Positions 1 to 8,851 of a stretch of 64,000 nucleotides of DNA are shown here, piece by piece (the stretch's first letter is position 1; every line of letters begins with the position of its first letter). The stretch is from an uncultured Bacteroidales bacterium (GTDB lineage: Bacteria; Bacteroidota; Bacteroidia; Bacteroidales; UBA932): NCBI GenBank assembly GCA_944326365.1, contig CALVDR010000001.1:62001-126000 (forward strand), in the 5' to 3' direction. A program made the position numbers and the translations under genes. The notes below the pieces were generated by a model. That model made no database searches, was not told the DNA's origin, and worked only from the letters and a program-made list of their open reading frames with translations.

Positions 1-878
1 TGACTAAAAACATAGACGATTATCCTGCGGGAATCATCATTCCTGTAGACAAGCCGTATACATGGACTTCCGCCGATGTCATCAGAAAAATCAAGTTCGC
101 CGCAGTGAGACATTTCGGGAAAAAGAACCTGAAAGTCGGGCATGCAGGGACACTGGACCCTCTCGCGACGGGAGTATTGCTGGTCTGCATCGGGAAAGCC
201 ACGAAACTGGCAGAGACTCTGCAGGCACATGACAAGGAATATATCGCAGGTATCACATTCGGGGCCACTACCCCGTCCTACGACAGGGAAAAGGAGATAG
301 ACCGCTTCTACCGGCATGAGCACATCACGGAAGAAGCTGTCAGGAAAGCCATGGAATCCTTCATCGGAGAACAGGACCAGATAGCGCCGCTGTTTTCCGC
401 GAAATCAGTGGAAGGGGTACGGGCATATGAAATCGCGCGAAAGATGATGAAACGCGGGGAGACAGAAGGGATAGACGAGGCCGCCGCAGGTCTTATCCGG
501 ACTGCACGTATCCGCATTGAGTCCATGGAGCTGCTGTCATTCGATGCCGGTACCGGAAAGGGTGCTGCGCCAGACGACAAAGATGCGGCGGACATCGGTC
601 TGAATGCATCGCCCGTCCCGAAAGAGAACGCCCTATCGGGCAAGGACGGGAGGCAACCGAAGATAAATGTCACGGACAATTCCGCCCTCAGGCTGCCGAC
701 AGCCACGATACGGATAGTATGCAGCAAAGGGACATACATCAGGGCACTGGCACGCGACCTCGGGGAAGCTCTCGGAAGCGGTGCTCATCTGGACAGCCTG
801 CAGCGCAGCCGCAGCGGAGATTTCAGAGTGGAAAAAGCCCTGTCAGTAGATGAAGTTCTCGCCATACTGAAAAGATAA
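1..878 (+). CDS. truB: tRNA pseudouridine(55) synthase TruB, 5' edge cut
   Basis: Makes pseudouridine 55 in the T loop of tRNAs in the cytoplasm. The frame is open from base 3 and the first two bases are TG, so the window very probably starts at the second base of the ATG and only one base is missing. The N-terminal motif PVDKPYTWTSADVI and the catalytic block GHAGTLDPLATG (the Asp is the nucleophile) are diagnostic, as is CSKGTYIRALARDLG near the C terminus. The protein would be about 292 residues, longer than the roughly 235 usual for Bacteroides as I recall. The excess is a polar, low-complexity insert of about 50 residues just before the TATIRIVCSKGTYIR strand (roughly bases 545-690). A MATE gene follows 34 bases downstream on the same strand. 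The function is secure; only the extreme 5' end lies outside. Confidence 0.95.
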   Translation, partial: TKNIDDYPAGIIIPVDKPYTWTSADVIRKIKFAAVRHFGKKNLKVGHAGTLDPLATGVLLVCIGKATKLAETLQAHDKEYIAGITFGATTPSYDREKEIDRFYRHEHITEEAVRKAMESFIGEQDQIAPLFSAKSVEGVRAYEIARKMMKRGETEGIDEAAAGLIRTARIRIESMELLSFDAGTGKGAAPDDKDAADIGLNASPVPKENALSGKDGRQPKINVTDNSALRLPTATIRIVCSKGTYIRALARDLGEALGSGAHLDSLQRSRSGDFRVEKALSVDEVLAILKR

Positions 879-912
879 CGGCCCCGCCGTCTGCACACCA
901 CCACATTCGATT

Positions 913-2274
913 ATGAAGACCGCGACAACGAACATACAGGGCAAAGCCCCCGTCTATTCGTACCGCCAGATATGGACGGTAGCCTACCCTATTCTCATCA
1001 GCCTCGTCATGGAGCAGATGATAGGTATGACGGACACTGCGTTCATGGGCAGGGTCGGGGAAACGGAACTCGGAGCATCAGCCATTGCAGGCGTGTTCTA
1101 CATGGTAGTCTTTATGATAGGATTCGGATTCAGCATCGGGTCCCAGATCATCATTGCCCGACGCAACGGCGAGGGCAGATTTCAGGAAACAGGGAATGTA
1201 TTCTATCACGGAGTGTGCTTCCTGCTCGGACTGGCAGCTGTGATGGTGGTCCTGTCAGAGATGTTTTCGCCATGGCTGATAGGAAAAATGGTGTCATCTC
1301 CGGCGATAGCGGACGCCGCCCTGAGCTATGTCAAATGGCGGATACCGGGACTGTTTTTCGCCTATGTCACCGCGATGTTCAGGGCATTTTATGTCGGGAC
1401 TACCCAGACCAGGACCCTGACCCTGAATTCCATCACCATGGTGCTGTCAAACGTGGTCTTCAACTGGATTTTCGTGTTCGGGAAACTCGGTGTGCCTGCA
1501 ATGGGAATAGCCGGAGCGGCCATAGGCTCGACCCTGGCGGAATTCGTATCGCTGGTTTTCTTCATAGTATACACCGTAGCCAGAGCAGACTGCCGGAAAT
1601 ACGGCCTGAACAGTTTCAAAGGCTTTCATTTCAGAAAACTCGGCGACATACTGACAGTCTCGATATGGACAATGATACAGAACGGCGTATCCCTCTCCAC
1701 ATGGCTTATATTCTTCCTGTTCATCGAACACCTCGGCGAAATGCCTCTGGCAGTGTCGAACATCATCAGGAATGTATCGGGGCTGATGTGGATGGTTCTC
1801 ACGGCCTTCTCCTCCACTTGCAGCTCCCTCGTAAGCAACATCATAGGCAACGGACATCCGGATGCGGTGAAAGGACTGGTAACCAGAATACTGAAACTCA
1901 GCTATGCGGCAGTGGCCGTGATGGCGGTGCTCATAGCGCTCTTCCCTCATACAGTGCTGAGAATCTACACGAACATTCCTGAAATCATAGAAGCTGCAGT
2001 GCCGTCGCTATGGGTGCTGTGCTCGGCCTATATGCTGACCGTTCCCGCCAACATCTTCTTCCAGGCCGTTTCAGGGACAGGCAGCACCCGCACGGCGTTT
2101 CTTCTGGAACTGGGCGCACTCGCAGTCTATATGCTGTACTGCTGGTTCATCATGCACATCATCAGGGCGGATGTAGCCGTATGCTGGACTGCGGAGCATG
2201 TCTACGGATGCGCCATGATGCTTCTGTGCGGCTGGTATCTTCTGAGCGGACGCTGGAAAAACCGGCGGATATAG
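913..2274 (+). CDS. MATE family efflux transporter
   Basis: A 453-residue inner-membrane protein with about 12 hydrophobic segments arranged as two homologous bundles. The N terminus carries the MATE signature around MEQMIGMTDTAFMGRVGE. MATE proteins export cationic drugs or metabolites using a Na+ or H+ gradient; the substrate cannot be read from sequence. It lies 34 bases behind truB on the same strand and may be cotranscribed, an arrangement that does not imply a shared function. It ends 4 bases before the stop of the convergent metallopeptidase gene, so no separate terminator fits between them. Confidence 0.9.
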   Translation: MKTATTNIQGKAPVYSYRQIWTVAYPILISLVMEQMIGMTDTAFMGRVGETELGASAIAGVFYMVVFMIGFGFSIGSQIIIARRNGEGRFQETGNVFYHGVCFLLGLAAVMVVLSEMFSPWLIGKMVSSPAIADAALSYVKWRIPGLFFAYVTAMFRAFYVGTTQTRTLTLNSITMVLSNVVFNWIFVFGKLGVPAMGIAGAAIGSTLAEFVSLVFFIVYTVARADCRKYGLNSFKGFHFRKLGDILTVSIWTMIQNGVSLSTWLIFFLFIEHLGEMPLAVSNIIRNVSGLMWMVLTAFSSTCSSLVSNIIGNGHPDAVKGLVTRILKLSYAAVAVMAVLIALFPHTVLRIYTNIPEIIEAAVPSLWVLCSAYMLTVPANIFFQAVSGTGSTRTAFLLELGALAVYMLYCWFIMHIIRADVAVCWTAEHVYGCAMMLLCGWYLLSGRWKNRRI

Positions 2275-2278
2275 CCAC

Positions 2279-3184
2279 TTACACCAGGCGGTATCCCCTC
2301 ATGGCACGCTCCAGCGTCCTGTGCACAGGCTGGACAGAGCGGCTGGCATTGATTTTCCTCACCAGTTCCGCCACATACCTGTCCCCGTTTCCCGCCAGAC
2401 GCATGATATTGTCCGTACAAAGCTTTTCCAGAAGATCATGAAACGCAGGCCCGTGATCAGGATGTCTCAGATGGCACAACTCATGAAGGATCACATAGTC
2501 GCACAGAGGTTCGGGCAGACGCACCAGATTCAGATTCAGGTTTATATTCCCGCGGGCCGAACAGCTGCCCCAGTTCGAGGAATTGTGTTTGACGGTGACT
2601 TTCCCGCAGCCGAACCCGAAACGGGACGCGAAAAATGCCAGTCTTTTCGGCAGGACAAGTTTAGCCTCCGTCCTCAGGACTTCGGCCAATGCCTGTCTGA
2701 GAAGGCGATCCAGTTCAAGTGCCCCTTCCCGGGGCAATTTTCCCGTATAAGTCAGCGTTTTCCTGAAAAGCGGCAGGTCCGGCGACAAAAAAGTCCGCCC
2801 CGTCTCTTTCACATCCTCCAGGGACTCAGTATTAACCGTCACCGAAACGGCCTCACGCTTTCCATCCTCCGCTCCCCTTCTGAAAACGATTTCAGACAGA
2901 AGGGTATTCACCACGGCTCCGTCCCGGAGCAATGCGACAGCCTTTCCTTCCTCCACGGCCTCGGAAATCTTCTTTTTCTGCTTCGCAATGGTGGCAATGA
3001 CCCAATCCCGTTTGAGCATGAAAAACCTGAGGCCCTCATCATAAGACAAGGACCTCGGGACAATGACTCTGACCCCGTCGGCCGGATGGACTCTGATGGA
3101 AACCCTGCGGCTGGCAGCGCTCTTCACCAGCAGCACCCTTCCGACTTCCGGATCAGAATATTCCTTTACAAATTTATAATTCAT
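2279..3184 (-). CDS. YgjP-like (DUF45) zinc metallopeptidase
   Basis: A 301-residue protein of the YgjP/SprT-like M48-related group. The zinc site is HELCH at residues 234-238 followed by HPDHGPAFHDLL, and the preceding NSSNWGSCSARGNINLNL block is the family's typical signature. There is no signal peptide, so it is probably cytoplasmic. The N-terminal 100 residues hold the usual strand-rich domain with RRVSIRV. It lies 39 bases downstream of the ilvC stop on the same strand and could be read by transcripts from the ilv operon. A short perfect palindrome (3203-3217) without a U-run occupies the gap. The natural substrate of this family is not known. Confidence 0.85.
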   Translation of the reverse strand: MNYKFVKEYSDPEVGRVLLVKSAASRRVSIRVHPADGVRVIVPRSLSYDEGLRFFMLKRDWVIATIAKQKKKISEAVEEGKAVALLRDGAVVNTLLSEIVFRRGAEDGKREAVSVTVNTESLEDVKETGRTFLSPDLPLFRKTLTYTGKLPREGALELDRLLRQALAEVLRTEAKLVLPKRLAFFASRFGFGCGKVTVKHNSSNWGSCSARGNINLNLNLVRLPEPLCDYVILHELCHLRHPDHGPAFHDLLEKLCTDNIMRLAGNGDRYVAELVRKINASRSVQPVHRTLERAMRGYRLV

Positions 3185-3223
3185 CCTGACAATGACTGTC
3201 CGTGCCGGATTCCGGCAACCAGA

Positions 3224-4273
3224 CTATTTGCTACGCTCAGGACGAAGGGCGCGGACAGTCTCGCCTGTACGCCACATCTCGCTTTCATGCAGTTCCTTCA
3301 GTTCGGCATTCAGCTTCTCGCGATAGTCAGGCTTGCTGTTCGAATCGATGGAAATCTGGGCCTCGTTGCCGGTCTTCACGCTGTCATACAAGTCATTGAA
3401 TACAGGCAATGTGGCATCCCTAAACTTCTTCCACCAGTCGAGCGCACCGCGCTGCGCGGTAGTGGAACAGTTCGCATACATCCAGTCCATACCGTTTTCC
3501 GCGATGAGCGGCATCAGACTCTGGCTGAGCTCCTCCACTGTCTCGTTGAATGCCTCGGAAGGAGTGTGGCCGTTTTCACGGAGCACCTGATACTGCGCGG
3601 CGAAAATACCCTGGATGGCTCCCATCAGCGTACCTCTCTCCCCTGTCAGGTCCGAATACACTTCACGTTTGAAAGTAGTCTCGAACAGATAACCAGATCC
3701 CACGCCTACTCCGAGAGCTATGACTCTGTCATATGCCTTGCCTGTAGCGTCCTGATATATGGCGTATGAAGAATTGATCCCCTTTCCCTGAAGGAAAAGA
3801 CGGCGGAGGGATGTGCCAGACCCTTTCGGTGCCACCATGATCACATCCACATCGGCAGGAGGGATGATACCGGTCTTGTCATTGTAGGTGATGCCGAAAC
3901 CGTGAGAGAAATACAGGGCCTTGCCGGCAGTCAGATGCTTCTTCACTACCGGCCATGCCGAAATCTGTCCGGCATCGGAGAGCAGGAATTCTATAATGGT
4001 AGCCTTCTCGCATGCTTCCTCGATCTCGAACAGGGTTTCACCGGGCACCCATCCGTCTTCGACAGCCTTGTCCCAGCTCTTCGAGCCTTTTCTCTGGCCT
4101 ACTATCACATTGAAACCGTTGTCCTTCAGGTTCAATGACTGTCCGGGGCCCTGGACACCATAGCCCAGGACTGCGATAGTCTCGTTTTTCAATACTTCCC
4201 TCGCTTTTTCAAGCGGAAATTCAGAGCGGGTCACTACATTTTCCTCGACTCCGCCGAAATTCATTTTTGCCAT
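3224..4273 (-). CDS. ilvC: Ketol-acid reductoisomerase (NADP+)
   Basis: Second enzyme of the isoleucine/valine pathway: isomerizes and reduces acetolactate or acetohydroxybutyrate to the dihydroxy acid. The Rossmann motif AVLGYGVQGPGQSLNL lies near residue 35. The ATG at 4273 (MAKMNFGGVEENV) is chosen over upstream in-frame starts because it gives about 349 residues, the normal length for Bacteroidales IlvC, and because the extra upstream residues look non-coding. It is the last ilv gene of the ilvD-ilvB-ilvN-ilvC operon, 88 bases after ilvN. The acyl-ACP thioesterase gene that often sits between ilvN and ilvC in Bacteroides is missing here. Confidence 0.95.
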   Translation of the reverse strand: MAKMNFGGVEENVVTRSEFPLEKAREVLKNETIAVLGYGVQGPGQSLNLKDNGFNVIVGQRKGSKSWDKAVEDGWVPGETLFEIEEACEKATIIEFLLSDAGQISAWPVVKKHLTAGKALYFSHGFGITYNDKTGIIPPADVDVIMVAPKGSGTSLRRLFLQGKGINSSYAIYQDATGKAYDRVIALGVGVGSGYLFETTFKREVYSDLTGERGTLMGAIQGIFAAQYQVLRENGHTPSEAFNETVEELSQSLMPLIAENGMDWMYANCSTTAQRGALDWWKKFRDATLPVFNDLYDSVKTGNEAQISIDSNSKPDYREKLNAELKELHESEMWRTGETVRALRPERSK

Positions 4274-4361
4274 AACTTGTTTTCGATTGTGCGGCCCAAG
4301 GCCGCGTTGTTTATTGATTACCTGTATTTTACTTTTTGTCATAGATTCCGCCGGAACGGCG

Positions 4362-4988
4362 TCAGGATTTCCGGCTGTCCGTAATGAAATCGCCATACCG
4401 GACAAGAGAACAGGACTGTCCTTCTGCAGGGAACCGCATCCTCCTTTCCTGATATCGTTTCTGCCGCCTGCCGAGCAGGTCGTTCACTTTCTCCAGAGGT
4501 GAGGCTGTGACCGCTATCTTTCCGGAACGCACGAACTGTCTCACGCAGTTGATCCTGTCCAGTTCCTGGTACAGGGAGTCGATTTCCTCGCCGGAGCCAG
4601 ACAGTTCCACCACCAGATATTCGGGTGTCACCTCCACGATATGGGTGTTGTACCCACGCAGCAGACGGCTGGTGTCCTCCCAGTTCTGGAACTCGTCTGT
4701 GGAAATCTTGAACAGGGCTATCTCACTCTGGAAGATGTCCTCGTCAGTGTAGCATGAGGCGTTGATGACATCCAGTTTCTTGTTTATCTGCTTGAGAATC
4801 TTGTCGATGTTCTTGGCCGTAGTCCGGCAGCTGATTGTGAACTTGTGCACATTCTTCATGGATGAAGCGGACACGTTCAGACTCTCGATATTCACCTGCA
4901 GCCTGGTGAAGACGGCAGCTATCTGGTTCAATATTCCGGAGAAGTTCTCCGAATGCACTATAATGGTATACAGTTTATTGTCTTCCAT
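4362..4988 (-). CDS. ilvN: Acetolactate synthase, small regulatory subunit
   Basis: Regulatory subunit of acetohydroxyacid synthase; its ACT domain mediates valine feedback. The ACT fold starts at once with LYTIIVHSENFSGILNQI and is followed by the usual second half containing VEVTPEYLVVELSGSGEEID. The start at 4988 (MEDNKLYT) is preferred because a strong Shine-Dalgarno GAGGAGG, unusual in this phylum, lies 8 bases upstream; ATG 4994 is only 2 bases from it. The site overlaps the last codons of ilvB, whose stop is at 5002, so the two subunits are probably translationally coupled. At about 208 residues it is slightly longer than usual, with an Arg-rich C-terminal tail. Confidence 0.93.
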   Translation of the reverse strand: MEDNKLYTIIVHSENFSGILNQIAAVFTRLQVNIESLNVSASSMKNVHKFTISCRTTAKNIDKILKQINKKLDVINASCYTDEDIFQSEIALFKISTDEFQNWEDTSRLLRGYNTHIVEVTPEYLVVELSGSGEEIDSLYQELDRINCVRQFVRSGKIAVTASPLEKVNDLLGRRQKRYQERRMRFPAEGQSCSLVRYGDFITDSRKS

Positions 4989-5001
4989 GGTCATATCCTC
5001 C

Positions 5002-6705
5002 TCAACATTCCAGCAACATATCATTTATAGAGTTCCCCGGAGGCGTCATCGGCATCACATTCTCTTCTTCTTCCACGCAGGCTTCCAGGAAGAACGGGCC
5101 GTCGGTCTCCAGCATCTCACGGACAGCATCCCTGAGATCCTTCCTGTCCATGACCCGTCTGGACGGAATCCCGTAAGCCGAGGCAAGCACCTGGAAATCA
5201 GGGTTCGTCATCCTGGTAAACGAATATCTCCTGTCATAGAACAGCTCCTGCCACTGGCGGACATTTCCGAGATAGTTGTTGTTCAGAAGTATCATCTTCA
5301 CGGGAATCCTGTGCTCCATGACAGTACCGAACTCTTCCACGGTCATCTGCAGGCCGCCGTCACCCATGAAGACACATACCGTTCTGTCGGGACGGGCATA
5401 GCAAGCTCCGATTCCTGCCGGGATGGCATATCCCATGGTGCCCATGCCTCCGGAAGTGATGATGCTCCTCTTCTCGGTAAAGCTGAAATATCTGGCGGCC
5501 ATCATCTGGTTCTGTCCGACATCTGTGACCAGTATCGCCTTGTGGTCCGTGGCGCGGCTGACCGCATCCACCACTTCGCCCATACGCAGCATGCCGCCGG
5601 ACGGATTAAGCTCCTTGCTGATGACTTTTTCGTATTCTTCATCCTGATATTTCCTGAAACTGTCGATCCACTCCGTCCTGTCCACCTTCACAAGTCTCTC
5701 GGTGAGCATGGCCAGGGTTTTCCTGCAGTCGCCCAGCACAGGTATGTCCACAGGAATATTCTTGCCGAGTTCGGAAGGGTCTATGTCCAGATGGATGATT
5801 TTCGCCTGTCTGGCATAAGTGGACATATTGCCTGTCACCCTGTCGTCAAAACGCATTCCGACCGCTATCAGCACGTCGCATTCGTTCGTCTTGACATTGT
5901 TGCACAGGTTTCCGTGCATACCGAGCATGCCCTTGTTCAGCGGGTGGGAAGACGGCATCACGGAAAGGCCGAGGAGAGTGCTGCCGAACGGCAGATTCCC
6001 TTTTTCCACGAAAGCACGGAACTCCTCCTGGGCTTCTCCGAGTTCTATGCCCTGGCCTGCAAGCACGAAAGGACGTCTGGCAGCGTTTATCGCGGCAGCC
6101 GCCTCTCGTATGCGGGTGATGTCTATTTCCGGATCGTCATCATAGCTGCGGATATAGTCCATCTTTTCATGTCTGAATTCCGTCATGCCGACCTGGGCGT
6201 TCTTGGTGATGCTCAGCACCACAGGTCCGGGTCTTCCGCTCCTGGCCACGAAAAAGGCCCTCGCCACCGCCCAGCAGATTTCTTCCGGCGTGCTGATCTG
6301 ATAGCTCCATTTGCAGATAGGCTGGGTCACACAGGTAAAATCCACTTCCTGAAATGCGTCAGTACCTATCATGTCTGTAGCGATCTGGCCTGCGATGACC
6401 ACTATCGGGGTGCTGTCCAGCATGGCATCCGCGATACCGGTGAGCGTGTTGGTGGCGCCCGGTCCGCCTGTCACCAGGCAGACCCCGGGCTTCCCCGAAG
6501 CCCGGGCGTAGCCTTCGGCTGCGTGGGCCGCCCCCTGCTCATGACGGACCAGAATATGATTTATCCTGTCCGCATGGTCCATCAACGCATCATAGACCGG
6601 TATGATAGCTCCGCCGGGATAGCCGAACACCGTATCTACCCCCTCGCCTTCCAGCGCCCTGAGCAAAGCTTCCGAACCGGGAATCTGTCCACTGTTGTTT
6701 TTCAT
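5002..6705 (-). CDS. ilvB: Acetolactate synthase, large catalytic subunit
   Basis: Thiamine-diphosphate enzyme that condenses pyruvate with pyruvate or 2-ketobutyrate, the first shared step of valine, leucine and isoleucine synthesis. The 567-residue protein has FGYPGGAIIPVYDAL, then the TPP-activating glutamate in LVRHEQGAAHAAEGYARASG, and the C-terminal ThDP/Mg motif MGDGGLQM followed by LNNNYLGNVRQWQ. It starts 45 bases after the ilvD stop and its end overlaps the ribosome-binding site of ilvN. This is the biosynthetic, ilvN-partnered form rather than the catabolic acetolactate synthase. Confidence 0.97.
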   Translation of the reverse strand: MKNNSGQIPGSEALLRALEGEGVDTVFGYPGGAIIPVYDALMDHADRINHILVRHEQGAAHAAEGYARASGKPGVCLVTGGPGATNTLTGIADAMLDSTPIVVIAGQIATDMIGTDAFQEVDFTCVTQPICKWSYQISTPEEICWAVARAFFVARSGRPGPVVLSITKNAQVGMTEFRHEKMDYIRSYDDDPEIDITRIREAAAAINAARRPFVLAGQGIELGEAQEEFRAFVEKGNLPFGSTLLGLSVMPSSHPLNKGMLGMHGNLCNNVKTNECDVLIAVGMRFDDRVTGNMSTYARQAKIIHLDIDPSELGKNIPVDIPVLGDCRKTLAMLTERLVKVDRTEWIDSFRKYQDEEYEKVISKELNPSGGMLRMGEVVDAVSRATDHKAILVTDVGQNQMMAARYFSFTEKRSIITSGGMGTMGYAIPAGIGACYARPDRTVCVFMGDGGLQMTVEEFGTVMEHRIPVKMILLNNNYLGNVRQWQELFYDRRYSFTRMTNPDFQVLASAYGIPSRRVMDRKDLRDAVREMLETDGPFFLEACVEEEENVMPMTPPGNSINDMLLEC

Positions 6706-6750
6706 ATCCGTTTGTTATAGTTCATTGTTTTTTCACTGATTGCCAGCACC

Positions 6751-8574
6751 CTATACCATCCTGACCGCTCCCTTGTCAGCTGACGAAACCAGTTTCGAAT
6801 AAGCCCTGAGAGCCTTTGAAATCTCACGCTGTCTCGAATGCGGGGTGAAAGCGGCATCGCCGCGCGCCATCTCCTCCTTCCTTCTGGCAGCAAACTCCTC
6901 ATCTGACACTTCCGCATTGATGGACCGCGACCTGATATCTATTGAAATCATGTCACCGTCGCGGAGCAGTCCGACATTACCGCCGGAGGCGGCTTCAGGA
7001 GAAATATGGCCGATGGAAAGACCGGAAGTGCCGCCGCTGAAACGGCCGTCGGTGATCAGTGCGCACTCCTTTCCGAGATGGCGGCTCTTGATATAGGAAG
7101 TAGGATAGAGCATTTCCTGCATGCCGGGACCGCCTTTCGGACCTTCATACGAAATCACGACCACGTCTCCGGCCTGTACCGCTCCTCCGAGAATGCCGTC
7201 GCAGGCCTCCTCCTGGGATTCGAAGACCCTGGCAGGTCCGCGGAACTTCAGTATGCTCTCGTCCACGCCGGCAGTCTTGACGATACAGCCGTCAGCAGCG
7301 ATATTGCCGTAAAGCACTGCGAGGCCGCCGTCTTTCGAATAAGCATGCTCCACATCCCTGATACAGCCGGAAGCCCTGTCAGTATCAAGTTCAGGATAGA
7401 TGTCCTCACAGGCGCCAAGCTCGATCGTCCGTGTCCATGACGGAGCTGCCAGATATTTCTTTTTCGAAGCAGGCTTCACGGATGGTCTCATGATGTCATT
7501 CCCGCCCAGAGCCTCCGCCAGAGAATGGCAGTCCACGCGGGTCACAGACGTGTCGATGAAGCCTCCACGGTCCAGTTCTCCGAGTATTCCCATCACTCCG
7601 CCTGCCCTGTTCACATCCTGGATATGGTAGATGCAGTTCGGAGCTACCTTGCAGAGCACGGGAATCCTGCGGGAAAGCTCGTCTATGTCTTTCATCCTGA
7701 AGTCCACTCCCGCCTCATTCGCGATGGCCAGAAGGTGAAGTACGGTGTTTGTGGAACCGCCCATGGCTATGTCGAGAGACATGGCGTTCATGAAAGCCGC
7801 CCTCGTGGCTATGGAACGGGGAAGCACTGATTCGTCATCATCATAATAATATGCCATGGCATTCCTGACTATCAGGTCGGCACCCTTCATGAAAAGGGTC
7901 TTTCTTTCAGCATGGGTGGCCAGCAAAGTGCCGTTCCCCACTGGAGCCATGCCCAATGCTTCGGACAGACAGTTCATGGAATTCGCCGTGAACATTCCGG
8001 AGCAGCATCCGCAGGTAGGACATCCCATACGCTCAAGGGCGGCAAGTTCATCGTCAGACACGGACTCGTCCGCTCCTTTCACCATGATGTCTATCAGGTC
8101 GTAATCCTTTCCGTCCACCCTTCCGGCCTCCATAGGGCCTCCGGAAACGAAAACAGTCGGGATATTCAGCCTCATGGCTGCCATCAGCATGCCCGGAGTG
8201 ACCTTGTCGCAGTTCGAAATGCAGATCATGGCATCCGCGCAATGGGCATTGCACATATATTCCACGCTGTCGGCTATCAGGTCACGGGAAGGAAGCGAAT
8301 AGAGCATCCCGTCATGTCCCATGGCTATGCCGTCATCGATGGCCACCGTATCGAATTCTGCGGCAAAACAGCCCTGTTCCTCTATCCTGGCCTTGATCAT
8401 CTGGCCTATCTCATGCAGATGGACATGCCCGGGCACAAACTGCGTGAACGAATTCACTATCGCTATGACCGGCTTCCCGATCTGCTCCTCCTTCATGCCG
8501 TTGGCCCTCCAGAGTCCCCTTGCGCCGGCCATTTTCCTGCCTGACGTGCTTTTCTTGCTTCTGAGTTCTTTCAT
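6751..8574 (-). CDS. ilvD: Dihydroxy-acid dehydratase
   Basis: Iron-sulfur enzyme that dehydrates dihydroxy acids to the 2-keto acids of valine and isoleucine. The cluster ligands are in [20 protein letters not shown] and [18 protein letters not shown], the two halves of the IlvD/Edd signature, and the C-terminal region shows GFIDTSVTR and [16 protein letters not shown]. The ATG at 8574 ([20 protein letters not shown]) gives 607 residues, matching relatives; an in-frame start at 8619 would add 15 unsupported residues. It is the first structural gene of the ilv operon and lies about 50 bases downstream of an intrinsic terminator at 8627-8667, so its expression depends on read-through of that terminator. 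Confidence 0.96.
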   Translation of the reverse strand: MKELRSKKSTSGRKMAGARGLWRANGMKEEQIGKPVIAIVNSFTQFVPGHVHLHEIGQMIKARIEEQGCFAAEFDTVAIDDGIAMGHDGMLYSLPSRDLIADSVEYMCNAHCADAMICISNCDKVTPGMLMAAMRLNIPTVFVSGGPMEAGRVDGKDYDLIDIMVKGADESVSDDELAALERMGCPTCGCCSGMFTANSMNCLSEALGMAPVGNGTLLATHAERKTLFMKGADLIVRNAMAYYYDDDESVLPRSIATRAAFMNAMSLDIAMGGSTNTVLHLLAIANEAGVDFRMKDIDELSRRIPVLCKVAPNCIYHIQDVNRAGGVMGILGELDRGGFIDTSVTRVDCHSLAEALGGNDIMRPSVKPASKKKYLAAPSWTRTIELGACEDIYPELDTDRASGCIRDVEHAYSKDGGLAVLYGNIAADGCIVKTAGVDESILKFRGPARVFESQEEACDGILGGAVQAGDVVVISYEGPKGGPGMQEMLYPTSYIKSRHLGKECALITDGRFSGGTSGLSIGHISPEAASGGNVGLLRDGDMISIDIRSRSINAEVSDEEFAARRKEEMARGDAAFTPHSRQREISKALRAYSKLVSSADKGAVRMV

Positions 8575-8626
8575 ATTCCGTTCATTCAACAAATATCCGA
8601 CAATCCCGGTTCCCGTCACAGTTCAC

Positions 8627-8667
8627 AAAAAAACGCTTGCCTGCGGAATCCGGTCGCAGGCAAGCGT
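8627..8667 (-). terminator. Intrinsic terminator in the ilv leader (attenuator)
   Basis: On the minus strand a perfect 13-bp stem (8655-8667 with 8633-8645, arms ACGCTTGCCTGCG and CGCAGGCAAGCGT) with a 9-base loop is followed directly by seven U residues (8627-8633). It lies after the leader peptide stop at 8700-8698 and before ilvD, so it can stop transcription ahead of the operon. The loop holds GGATTCC (8645-8651), which is complementary to GGAATCC at 8684-8690 just behind the leader stop codon. That pairing would give a competing antiterminator. Stem and U-run are seen directly; the regulatory role is inferred. Confidence 0.92.
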
Positions 8668-8683
8668 ATCAATATATACCTGT

Positions 8684-8786
8684 GGATTCCCTGGATATTA
8701 CGGCACAATAATAATGGAGATGACCACGACGACCACCACCAATAGACTGATAATAATGTTACCGTTGAATATCATATCCAGGAATC
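8684..8786 (-). promoter_or_regulatory. Mutually exclusive RNA segments of the ilv attenuator
   Basis: Three pairings can be read in the leader RNA. Segment 1, ATTCCTGGATAT inside codons 14-18 of the leader peptide (8774-8786), pairs with segment 2, ATATCCAGGGAATC (8685-8698), with one bulged G. Segment 2 also pairs through GGAATCC (8684-8690) with GGATTCC in the terminator loop (8645-8651), extended by CAGG with CCTG across an internal loop. Segments 3 and 4 form the terminator. A ribosome stalled on the Ile/Leu/Val codons would leave segment 2 free to form the antiterminator. A ribosome that reaches the stop codon would cover segment 2 and allow termination. The pairings are visible; the mechanism follows the classic ilv/leu attenuation model. 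Confidence 0.75.
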
Positions 8787-8826
8787 TCTGAATTTCTCTG
8801 ACTTCAAATTTAGGAATTTTTTTCAT
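8698..8826 (-). CDS. Branched-chain amino acid operon leader peptide
   Basis: A 42-residue open frame, ATG 8826 to TAA 8700-8698, too short for routine gene calls. Codons 24-41 are almost all Ile, Leu or Val: seven Ile, two Leu and seven Val out of eighteen, with only two Ser between them (core LLVVVVVVISIIIVP). The first 23 residues are charged and polar (MKKIPKFEVREIQRFLD). The stop codon is 31 bases before the terminator stem that precedes ilvD. Position, composition and adjoining RNA structures fit an attenuator leader peptide that senses charged Ile/Val/Leu tRNAs. The hydrophobic stretch could also act as a membrane segment, so a small membrane protein is the alternative, but the context makes that less likely. 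No symbol is assigned. Confidence 0.85.
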   Translation of the reverse strand: MKKIPKFEVREIQRFLDMIFNGNIIISLLVVVVVVISIIIVP

Positions 8827-8851
8827 TCGTTGTACCATTCTTGCGTATTTT

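Noticed and set aside
2321..3769. Long plus-strand open frame opposite the metallopeptidase and ilvC
   Set aside because: It crosses two well-supported minus-strand genes, has His/Arg/Ser-rich translation typical of antisense reading and no recognizable domain.
4762..6720. 652-codon plus-strand open frame opposite ilvB/ilvN
   Set aside because: Antisense shadow of ilvB, whose motifs and length are complete.
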